Part shown: piece by piece, positions 1-12,000 of the stretch | Position numbering within the stretch: the stretch's first letter is position 1 | Layout of the letters: the number at the start of each line of letters is the position of its first letter | Assembly: GCF_001613385.1 (NCBI RefSeq) | Contig: NZ_BDCG01000002.1 | Coordinates: 186,001-250,000, forward strand | Reading direction: 5' to 3' | DNA: 64,000 nt | DNA from: Nocardia flavorosea NBRC 108225 | Lineage (GTDB): Bacteria > Actinomycetota > Actinomycetes > Mycobacteriales > Mycobacteriaceae | Notes under the pieces: model-generated | Databases searched by the model: none | The model's input: only the letters and a program-made list of their open reading frames with translations | Told to the model about the DNA's origin: nothing | Made by a program: the position numbers and the translations under genes

Positions 1-3000
1 CACCGACTCCAGCACCACATCACTGATCGCACGCAGCTCCGCGGCACGAGCCGTCGGCTCGATCGACAGACCCGCCGGGTCCACACCCGCCCGGTCCAGC
101 AGTTCCCCCAGCCGCCGCTCGAGGTCGCCGGCACCCGACGCCATGGACCGTCCGATCGTCTCGCCACTGTCAGCACTCGCCACTGCGTCGCGTGAATCCG
201 AACCGTCCCTATATGGCACGCCAGATCGCCTTGCGGCGTCGGCATAGCGGGCATCCACGGTATCGCCGGCCCCGTAATGCTGGGCCGGGAATGCAGCGGT
301 ATGCATCCAGGTTCCGGGCGACCGTCGGCGTTCCCGGGTGGCCACCGCCCGCATCGCGCTCTTCGCCCGGGCCAGTTCCGCCGTTCCCGCCGTATGACCG
401 AACTCCAGGATGAGCTCCGCGAGTTTCGCCGGGCACGCGATTTCCGCTGCCATGCCCGCCAAGGTGGCTTCGATCTCCCGGATCTGAGCGACCTTCATAG
501 CCGCCAGGTACGCGTCGTCCGAAGGCGCCTGAGCCCGAATTCCGGAATAGACAGCCGAGCTGTGGACCATGCCGAGCGCCTGGTTGTTGCGCTGTGCGCG
601 CATCAGCTCGCCTCTGCGGCTCTCGTCACCCAGTGAGTAGTGTCCGACATTCAGATTCCGGCGCCCGGCCTCGTAATTGTCGAACTCGTCACTGGCGAAC
701 TTCGCGCCGTACCGGGCTTCGCGCGGAGAGAGTTCCCGATCGATTGCCGAGTTGTGGACCGATTCCTGTTCCAGGAGTCGCCGATACTCGACGATGTCGG
801 TTTTTCCGCCGTCGACGGGTAGCAGGTGTTCGCGGTCGATACCCAGCGATTCCAGCCATAGATGCCAGCGGATGAAGCCCTCGAGCTCTTCACGTGACCA
901 AGACGATTGATCTCGTGGCCCGTCCACCGGATCGATCGGCACAACGATATGCGCGCGACCATCGACCACGGTATACAGTTGCGCGGCCAATTCTGCGTCC
1001 AGCCGCAGGTTCGGCGGAATACTCTCCGGGCCGGTCCCGGTACCGATACGTCCGATAGAACCTCCGTCCAGCAAGAGTGCATCGATCTCGGGGAACTTGG
1101 ACCGCAGCAAATCGCCGGCCAGCAGTGAGCGGAAGAACACGCTTCGCTCGTCCGCGGCCGGCCCGGTTGTCTCGATCCCCAATTGTTCGGCTATGTCCTC
1201 GAAATCGACACCCTTCGGCGGCACTGCCGAAGGCAATGCCCAGGCGAGTTCGTTCTCGGCGCTGCGGCGTATTCCGGCGATACGTTCCTGCAGCGCACCG
1301 AAGCGCTCGCCGACTGTCGTCGTGACTTCTGCCGCAGCTTCCTCCGCATTGGCGCGTTCCCCGTCGAATGCTTCCCCTTCAGCCGGTGCGTACTTCAGGA
1401 AACCCCGGGCCGTGGACAGGTAAGCCGCAGCGGTGTCGGCGACCGCAGCGTCGATCACCCCGTCGATCACCTGGTTCTCGCCGTCCAACCATGCCGCGAG
1501 CGTGTCTCGAAGCCCGTCGGTATCGAGTCCCGCGAGGTATTCGTTCAGTCGTACCCGGAATCGACGCTGGAGATTCAGATGCGCTTCGCTTCGAAAGTCC
1601 GGACTGTATTCGAATCCGATTTGCAGCAGCTGCTTTCCATCGATCGCCGGTTCCGGAACGGCCCCCGCCCGCCGCGCCGCCTCCGCCGCAATATCACCCG
1701 TCCTACAGAGCTCATGAACCTCTTGCTCGAACAATTGCCGCGGTATCGGCCGGAAGAACCCCCGGATGGCTTCCCGAGCCGCGATGAATCGTTCCATCCG
1801 GCCATTCCGGAAATACGTCCTACCGCGGTCTCCGAGCAAATTCTCCAATTGTTCGGGACGTACCCGCTGATCGCGGCACAGATGTTTCTTCAGCCGCACC
1901 ACTTGCTCGTCGGTGAGCAGATCCAACGGCGGTTCCACACCGATACGCCTGTACTCGGCGATCCAGCCGAGCACCGTAGCCGGATCGCCCGTCTCGGGCA
2001 GTGCAGGCGCCGACCGGCTCACGGGTGCCCCGGTACCCGCGACCGCGTGATCCATCTCGGACCGACCGCCGGATGGCGATACCGCACCGGCCGGGCCGGC
2101 CGAAACCGTGATTCCGGTCGGTTCCCTGGAGGGGCTCGCCGACTGGGATCCGGTCTGCTGAGCACCACCCGGTGACACCGCCGGTCCGGCTTCATCGGCT
2201 GTTGTGGTGGCAACCAACGGCGCGATTTCCGGAACCAGCTTTTCCCGGTGGATCACCTCACCGGGCCGGCGACCGGTTGCCGTCGGGACCGTCTCGCCCT
2301 CTGCCTTCTCCCAGACGACGACACCATCGACCATCACCAGATCTACTCCGGTGGACACCTGCGCGGGGTCCTCGAAGGTGGCGTTGTCACGGAAGTTCTC
2401 CGGATCAACCAGCACCAGATTCGCCTTCTTGCCCGGCGCGATTACTCCGCGGTCGGCCAATCCGAGGACGTGCGCCGGCAGGTTCGTAGTCCTCCGCACG
2501 GCTCCTTGCCAGCGGATCAGGCCGGCGTTCACGAACAGGTCGAAGATCCGCGGGAAGCTACCACGGAGGCGTGGATGCGGATGCGCGTCGTGGTGCAGAC
2601 CGTCCGAGCCGAACAGAACGTCCGGATCCGCGACGATTATCTCGACATCCTCCTTGGTCATCATGAAGAACACCCCGCCAGCCGGGTTCAGCTCCGCTAC
2701 CGCCTGTGCCTTGTCTGCCTCTCGGACCATGCCGCCGGCTTCGAATGCGGCAAGCTCGTCCACGGTCAACTTGCCGAAATCCAGCTGCCGGAAGCCGGTT
2801 TCGGTTTGTTGTGCATCGTTTCCGAACACTTCGGTGATGCGTCCGGGCTGCATGAACGCGAGAGCAGTGGCCTGGTCGCCGCGGAAGCATTCAGCAAGAC
2901 GCTCCGGCTCCATGAACGCCAGGGCGGCCGCTCTGAGGTCCCACCCTTGCATCTCCGGGTGCGGCTCCGACCACGCCACCATCACGCGGCTCGATTCGCG

Positions 3001-6000
3001 CACCGAATCCATGCCCAGCATGGTCGATCCGGCTTCGTACGGATAGACATCCGCCCAAATCCGCAAGCCGTCTTTACGAGCGTTCGCAATGGACGCCAAA
3101 CCGGCCGGCGCCCCGCCGTGGTTTTCCGCACCGGGATACTTCAGATGCGAAATCACACATCGCACGCCGTTCGCCACCGACCCCTTGGTCGCCCGGACGA
3201 TATCGAAAGTCTCCTCGAGGTCTGCTTCGCTACCGGAGTCCTCCCGCATATGAGTGGCATACAGACCATCGAACTCGGCCACCACCTTCGCCAGGGCGAT
3301 GAGCTCGGCCTTGTTCGCCGCCGCCGCCGGTGGATAGAAGGTTCCGGTGCTCATACCCGCGGCGCCGCATTCCAATGAGTCCCTGAGCAACTCGCACATA
3401 TCGGCGATTTCCGCGTCGGTCGCCGGCCGATCGAGTTGATCATCACCCATCACCACTTTCCGCAGCATGCTGTGCCCCACCAAAACCACCACGTCTATCA
3501 CCGGCGGCAAGGCGGCGACCGCCGCGAAAAATTCTTTGGTCGACCGGAAGAAGCGCGCCTTGCGCTCGGCAAGCTCTCCGGGCTCGACAAGGATGTTCAC
3601 CGGCTGTGTCGCGGTCGTGTCCTCGGCGGTTGGTTGCAGGCTCAGCCCGCAGTTGCCGATCACAATGGTTGTCACACCCTGGCTGATCAGCTCCTCCAGC
3701 GAGTCGAAAAGCGCTCTGTCGGCGTGGGTGTGCGTATCGATGAATCCCGGCACGAGCGTCCGGCGGCGGCTGTCGATGGAGGTGGCAGTGGAAACACCCG
3801 CAATCCCGGCCCCCGGCCCCTCACGGACCGCGACAATGATCCCGTCCTTGACCGCCACACTGCCCACGAACGCTCGCCCACCGGTGCCGTCCACCACCAC
3901 GGCATCGGTGAACAAGGTATCTGCCTCGATGACCTCCGGAGGTGCGACTCCACCCGGGTCTATCTCGTCGGTCGCCGGTTCCGGCGTCGGCCCGCCCTCC
4001 TCGGGTGGTTCCTCCCGAAAGTGGGCTTCGGCGGAGCCTCGGCCTTCGGTCAGCCCGATCCGGGTATCGCCCAAATCAGCCTCGCGACCCTCTGGTCCGT
4101 CGGAGTAGCGGGGGGACGACAGCCTCGGCTGCCGCATGAGGCCGGTCGTCCGGCGCCGGACGGCGATATCCGGGGCAACACCGGACTCGCGGGTGAAAAT
4201 CGTGCCGACGGTGCGCTGTACCCGCACCGGGAAACGGTTGCGCGACCACTCGCGGTGGATGAAGAGATCCCAGTCGATCCAGTCCTGACGCGCGGGGTCG
4301 TAGACCCGCACCTCGTCAACGCTGACCCGCTCGATCACATAGGCGTGGGCCCCGTTGGTGTACACATCGACAGCCAGCGCGCGGCCGCCCACCGGAATCC
4401 GCGCGACCAGCGCCTCGCGTGTTCCCGGACCGCCCTCGGTGTCGGAGTACTCCATGAGTTTTCGATGACCTGTTGCGTGGAATATCTGGTCCTCGGTGTA
4501 TCCCGCCGGATCCGACGGCTGCCTGCGCAGCCAATCACCGCTGATTCCCCATTCCCCGAACTGGTCCAGCGACAGCGGGGCGCAAACATTGGCCAGCTCA
4601 TCACCACCAGCTGACCTCACGTAGGACGACGTCGCCACGTCGGCCTGCGTCAGGTCAGCTGGTGGTGTGGCCGGCGCGCCGGATGTGCCTGCCGGGGGCT
4701 TCGGGGCCCGCCCGGAGCCCACATACTTAACCCTCGGCTCAGCGGCCGCAGTGTCCCGGGTCGTGGCCTCGTTCTTTTTCTCTTCGTCCGCTTTTCTTTT
4801 CTTCTCTGCCTCCGCGCGTTCCCGGGCCGCGGCCTCATCCTGCTCGGCCAGGGCGGCCTCATACTTTCGATATCCGACATCGTGGCGGTTCTTATCACCC
4901 AACAGCGCGCTGACATGGCGCCTCCGGAACATCTCGGCGAGCTTCGCATTATCCGAAAGGATCTCCCGAAGAACCAGGGCGACCCGCTCGAACTCCTTCG
5001 CTATCCCGAATCCCAGACCCGCAATCATCTCCGGTTCGGTCGCCAACGTTTCGTCGACCTCGAATCCCGCGCTGTTGTAGTACAGGCCCAAAGCCTGTGC
5101 GCCGGTGCCGACCTTCAACATTTGGTCCCGCATATAATTGCGCAGGAAGACGGCGGTGAAAATACTTCCGTTGCGGATGAAAGCCAGCCCATCCCGGAAG
5201 TACGCGCCGAGATCGAGCGCCTCGCAGGTGCCCGTGCCGTCTTCCTCGGTGAGCCGCACATCCACCCCGCGGATCCGCCCGTACCGGCACAGGTTCTTGC
5301 CGCACTGCCTCTCCTCGCCGCTTTCTTCGTCGACGACGAGCGCACCGCAGTGACCCCCCTCGGCGAAGTGCTGGCCTTCGTGATCGCGGCACGCCCAATA
5401 CATCTCGACGTCGCTGTCCGGAATTTCGGCGACCTTCTCCAGATACGCCAGCAGACCCTCGATCGAAACATTGCCCTCATCCACCTGCAAGAGGTGCTGC
5501 GGTGCGATACCGAGTACATCGGCATTGTGGAGATGCCACATGAGCGAGTAGCCCTTGGCCTCATCGGTATAGGTGAGGACACCGTCCGACTCGCCCTTGA
5601 TCAGGGGGATTTTCAGTTCGTCGGCCAGGGCCGGGTTGCTCTTCTTCAGTTCCTCGAACTTCTGTTCCATTTCGGCGCGACCGGGCTGCTCGTGCATATA
5701 GTCGACCAGCATGACGACATGGACCTTTTCGCCCCGCAGCATTTCATAGATCGTGGCCGCGATGTGGGCACCGAGAATCTCGTCGAGTGGCGCATTCTTC
5801 AGCGTTATCGTTATGCTGCCGTCTGCATTCAGCTCCATGGCCTTGCAGCCGTAGGGTCCGGCGCCCTCCACCTCGACCAACAGTTCGGTCAAGTAGCTGA
5901 ACGCGATCTCCAGAATCGGATCGTCGCCCACCACCGGAATCACCGGTTCGATCCCGTGTTCGGTATTCCATCGCACCCCATCGAAGGAGCTGTCACCACC

Positions 6001-9000
6001 ACAGACCCGGCGCAGCGTGTACTCGCGGCAGGCGACGACCTTCTCGATCCACCCGGACCAGTTGTCGAGACGTGTCAGCAGCTGATCTTGCCGGCGCTCC
6101 GCCTCCTCCACCGACCATATCTCGATCAAATCGTCGATATCCGTGCGTGGCAGCGCTTTCTTGCACTCCGCACCTACCCGATCGATAGCCTCTTCGATCC
6201 AGGTGTCGGGTTTTTCGAGTAGATCCGACAACGCCTTCTCGGGAGAAAACTTCCGATGCTTCCGGTTCCGTTCCGACCTTTCTTTCAGAATACTGCGAGC
6301 GCAGTGGTCGACAAGCACGGCCTCAACCAAGCCGACCAGCGCACCTTCTCTACCGGCCAGGTACTTCACCCGGGCATCGTTCTTTTCCTGCTCAGCGTGC
6401 AACCATTCCTTCTCGGCCTCCTTCCATTTCGCTTTCTCCCTCTTTTTTTGTTTATTGCTGAGAGGCTTGCCGTCAGGGCTGGTGAGCTTGTCGAAGTCGA
6501 CTCGGGGATATCCGAGTACGCCATCGCCCTTGCCCTCGTCATCGACGAACCACCTCCTCATGAAGGTCATCGTGTGCAGATTGCTTTCCAACATCTCCAA
6601 CAGGTGATCCGCCTGTTCCGGGTCGTTCACGATCTCTGCCGCCGCACGGATGATTTCGGCCTTCCTGGCCTCATCGGCCAGATTTGCCTTCACCTGCGCG
6701 AGCAACTCCGCACGCCCGTGGACACCGTCGTCCTTCTTCGGCTTGCCGTCGTCCTTCTCCAACTTGACGGCGAAGAACTTATCGCAGGTCTGCTCTGCTT
6801 TTCGCCGCATCCCGACGGGACCGGATGCCGTGCTGAGGACCTCCAGCATGATCGAAAACTGATGCGGAAGGTTTTCCTGCTTCTCCATCAAGAACCGGAA
6901 CATGCGGTCCAGAGCCCACGGTTCGATATCCTCGGTGCGGTAGTGCGGCCTGCCGTCTCTCCACTCGACGGTCGCGCTCAGCGCAACGATCTGTGCGGCC
7001 ACATCGGCCGGGATACCCAGCGATTCGAGATCGGCCGGTTCGGGTAGGTCGTGTGACAGGTCCGGTCTGAAAGTCCCCAACCGCGGATCCCACACTGGGG
7101 GAAGGTCCCCGAGGAACGGGTGCTCCGCGAGCATTCTCAGCTCGTCATGCTTGCGCTCGGCCACCGCACTGGCCTCAGCGGCCCTCGCTTCCCCCAGACC
7201 GTCCCAACCCACTTCCCCGAGGCTCCGACGGCGGTTGCGCTCCGCAATTTCCAGCTCGTCTTGCACCAACTCGACCATGCTTGTCGGTACAGCCACGTAG
7301 CCGACTTCGCGTCCGACATTTGTGGACACACTCAGGCGGAGTCGACTCTGCTGCGGAATCCCGGCCAGACCCGCCTGGACCACATCGAGGTGATCCCCGC
7401 CCACGGCCAGCGCCGACGCGGCAGCGAGCGTCCGATCGTAATCGTGCAGTTCGACAAGCTTCTCGCCGTGGCTCCACACCCGGAGCAGCTGGGTCCGTAC
7501 CATGTCGACAAACGTGTGGCGCAGCTGCGCGCTCATATTCCGTTTGTCCCAGCGGCATTTCACCGTGCCGTCGATCGTCGTCGCCGGTCGTCGGACCGCT
7601 GGGATGGACAGCCCGTGGAACGGCTTGTCGCACCATCCTTCCTCTCCCAGCTGGTACAGCTCGATACCCACGGAGTTGTCCGGGCGCGTGGTCACTTCGA
7701 TCCTGGTGCCAGGGGTGATCCCGGCCTCCAGCCATTCGGCCAGCCAGGGCATCGACACCCCCGGAACGGCATTCACCAGCGACGCGGACAGCGCGGACAG
7801 TGCCTCGGGTGTCATCTCGCCGGCTACCTGCCCGACGAATTTCGCAGTATCCGGCGACAACTCGATCCGCGGCACAGGATCGCCGGTCCGGTCGCCGCGG
7901 TGGGCCACCATCCCGGGCGGCTCCGTGCCCGCCAGCGTGAGCCGGATCGGCTGGGATCGATCCGTGGCTTCCGCCAGCATTCCGACCCATGGGCCAGCCG
8001 CCGCCGGCCCACCAGCAGGCAGGCACCCCACCGCAGCGTCGAGGATCCGGCCCTGTTCGTCGGCCGCCAGTTGGGTGCCCACCTCGATATCGAGCCACTG
8101 GTCGGCACCGTGGGCCCGCTCGGCCAACGTCATCCGAGTGCCGCCACCGCCAGCCTCTTCCACCGTAACCCGAACACTCGAACCGTCGAGAATCTCGGTG
8201 GTCACACATCCCGGCCGGGCACACTGCACGGCGGCATCCACCACCCGATAGGTATCGGCCAGGATCGCCCCGGATCCATTCGGACCGGCATCCGCTGTGG
8301 CAGGGCGGGTCGCCCGCTGCCCGAGGCGCCGTACCTGGGCACAATCATCGGCATGCTCGCCGCGGTCGGCATCCGTGGCCGATGCGGCCGAGACAGGTGG
8401 CGCCACCATCCGGACGATCCGGGGATCGCCGTCGTGGCCGACACTATCCAGCGTCACCCGCCGCTCCCCGGAATCGTCGTAGAACTCCACGAGCAGCCAG
8501 GCATGCTCCGCCGTAGACCAAATCGATGCGGTCAGCGAGCCGGCCGGGCACTCCGCCATGATCGCGGACACTTCGGCTGTGCACGCACCGAATCCCCAGC
8601 TGCCCAGCCAGTCCGCAATATCCGGGGTGCTTCCGGAATCGGTGGAACCGGTGATGGTTACTCGATGGTCCGGGCGCGGTCCCGGGTTCACCGGGATATC
8701 TGCGGCAGGCCGGTGATCGCCCCGTGCGGCGGCGATGGCAGCCAGTGCCTGGCGGCCGGCGATCAGCTCGGCATCCACTGTCACCGTCGGCGCCCCATAC
8801 GTCCTGATCGGGCGGCTCACGGAGGAGACCATGGGATTCCAGTTCCCCGGCTCCATGCCTACGGACATCCAGACATGCCCCGGCGTGGTTCCCCGCCGCG
8901 CATCATCCAGTGGCCGCTGCGCCTCCCCGAGCATCTTCTGCTGCATATCGAACCGTAGTTCCGGCGGCACTCCACGGAGGGAATCCTCGATACTGCGCCG

Positions 9001-12000
9001 AACCATGCCGACCGCGGCGTCCGGCTCGAAACCGGCAGGCGATATCTCGGTAAACGATTCCAGCGAACCGTATTTCTCGGAAATGCGCAGGCAGTACCAG
9101 GGCGTCCCGTCTTCGACGAAATAGAGCGATACCGCGTTTCGCTTCCTGCCCACCCAGACTTCGCGCACCTCCCGGCCCGAATCCCGAGCCGACCGGAGCG
9201 CCGCGGCACACCTGTCCCAGATCAGCGACGTCCACTCGTCGGGGAACTCCGTATCTCGCACGACGTCGTACAAGCGGCTGTCCAGCCACGTTTTTTCCTG
9301 CTCGGTGCCGTACGGGATCTCAAGGGCAATGAGTTGTGCCGCACTGCGCGACATGAACGGGTCGTGCACTGCACCCGCTGCTCTGTCGTCCCACTGCGGG
9401 AAGGTCGTCGATTCCGTACGTGGGAACCGCACCCAGTCCGCGGGAGGCCCGGTCGTGATCAGCCCGGAGCCCGTCCAGCACAGGCCATGGTCGAATTCAT
9501 CGACGACACGGCCATTCGAGCCGTGCCAAAGACCGGCCCTGTCCTGCACATATACGTGCCCCCCAGTTATCGTCGCCGACCACCCACTCGGCAGGGAATC
9601 ATCACCCACCCGGTATTCGACCACCGCGTACCGGGCCCCATGGAGCGCGGCGAACACCTGGTTCTTCGCGTTCTTGTCGCGCTGCACAGCCGCGGCCACG
9701 TCGCGCCCTTCGACATAGTGCACCGACGCCGCCGAATCCGGTGCTTCGACGCGAATCTCGACGGGATCGCCGGTGGCGTCCGTCCGCTGGACCGCTTCGT
9801 ACACCGGCGCTATCGGACGTTCGGACTCCGCACTGCTCACCCCACCGTGCAGTCCCCGCCACCGCAGTCCGGTAGCCACAGTCAGGGTCACCGTGGTCGG
9901 CGCGGATCGGATCTGCCGGTCCCATTGCTGCCGGGCCGATCCGGAGTCTCCGTTCTCTTCCGGCAATGCCCCGAGCAGCAGATCCAGCGGTTCGGAATAC
10001 TCGGCCCCCACCAATGCCGACAGCTGCGCCACATGCCTACGCAGTACGTCGATCTTCTCGGTATCACCCTGCTCGATCGTCGCGGTGTACTGGATAGCAC
10101 GACTGCTCACGGTCAGCGTGAAGCCGAGCCTGGTATCCAATTCCACCAGCGGCACTCCGGACTGATCCGGGCGCACGCGCACGTCCATCAGAGGTTCGCT
10201 ACCGCCGCTGGCACCGAGGATCGCGCCCGCTGCCGCAATAACGTCGTCAGCGGGATACGTTCGAAACCTACCGTCGGTCGACGTCAGAGCGCGTCGTATC
10301 GCGTCCTCGCCGAATCCACCGACGGGGGGTGTCGGCGACCCGTCCTTATGCGAACCCGCAATGATTTCCGGATCGGGACCGGGTACCGCGCCCGGCTCCC
10401 GGCCGTATCGGGTCTTCAAGACCAGTACCTGGTCGGCGCCCGGGAAAGAAACCTCGTCAGTATCTGCGCCGTACGCGACCACACCCGTCCGGCACTTCTG
10501 CGCGGGCATCAGTGACGGATCCCACACCCGGCAGCGTCGCTGCACCGGATCGTACATCCACACGTTCTCACCGCGTGCGAACCGAGCCCGCACCGCCGCC
10601 ACCTCGGCCGGCCCGCCACCTTCGGATTCGACCAAGGCGGCGACGAAATCCACATCATTGCTCAACAGCAACATGTGGCCATCGACGTCACCCGAGCCGT
10701 AATCCTCGGCTACAGCGACGGTCATTGTATCGGCACCGTCGCGGCCCAACTCCGCAGCAATCGATTCCCGGGATATCCCCGCACCGGTCCGGAAGTCCCT
10801 CCCCTTCATCGCACGTCTGATGTAGGAGCCCTCGGAGCCGGAAACTTCGGAACCGGCCTCATCTGTCCAGCCCACCGGCACCACGCGCGCCACATGCTCG
10901 CGACCGGTCCGGGTCGGTGAGAATCCCACCCGCAACGCCCCCAGGGAGAACCCGGCACAGTCGTCCAACCCCCACGCGAGCCCGGACACCGACCCAGCTG
11001 GATATGTGAGCGTCCGAGGTCGGCCGTTCGCAGTTCGTATCTCGACCTCGATTCCGTCGGCCGTGTGCCGAACCGTCACGGTGGCCGGCCAATGGCCGAT
11101 CGCCCGGCTGTTCATCAGCTCCAGGACGGTGCCGGCGCAGATCGCATCGACCTGGGCCCGTGGCAGGTCGGCGAGCGCGATCTCACGAAGCAGCCGATCG
11201 GAGATGCCGATCGGATCGTCGTCGGCGGAGTCCAGGGTCCAGGTGAACGGCTCTGTCCAGGCGGCCATGCCGAGAAGGTCTGCCAGCGATCCTTCGCCCG
11301 TCGTGGGGTCGATCGCCTTGACCAGCACGGTGCCGTCAGCCACCAGTGGCGCCCCCGGACTGCGGGCTTCTCGAATCGCTCGATGTTGCTGCGCACTGGC
11401 GTCGACGAGCCGACCGGGGGCGGCATTCGGGTCGCCTGCCAGCCGCACCATTTCGGTGCACAGCTCGGCGATATCGGCGTCCATGGTGTCGTCGGCGACC
11501 AGGCCCGTCCACCGGACGTATGCCAGCACCTGGGCGAACAGTTCGTTCTCGGCGCCGAAGTCGCCGGTACTGTCGGCGGTCTGCGCTGCGACTTCCACCG
11601 CTTCTCGCAACAGCCGGGCCTTGTGTTCGGTCCGGCCAGTGATGACGGCGCGCAATGCGGCCGCGAGGTCGCCCGGCTGCTCATCGGGAGCAATATCCGC
11701 ATCGACGTCGCCAGCCACCCCCTCCGGCTCCGGGCCCGAATCGACATCGCCCTCCCACACCTGCGGATCGAACCGAATCACCGAAGACTCGTCCGGCGTT
11801 TCGGAGAACACGGCCTCGGCACCGACACGCGCCGCGGGATCGGTGACCTCCGCTGTCAGTTGCTGAGCGCCGGGGCGACCGCTCAGATGCAGATGGAGCC
11901 AGCCGCCTTGGTTCATTCCGGCGAACAGCACCGCGTCGGCGAGCCACCGCAAGGCCGCCATTTTCGCCGACGGAGGCCAGTCTTCGATCAGTTTCTGCAC

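Noticed and set aside
7120..8958. 612-codon open frame on the plus strand
   Set aside because: Same antisense artefact of the giant gene; composition is biased and no family is recognisable. The plus-strand frame 4882-6222 is rejected for the same reason.
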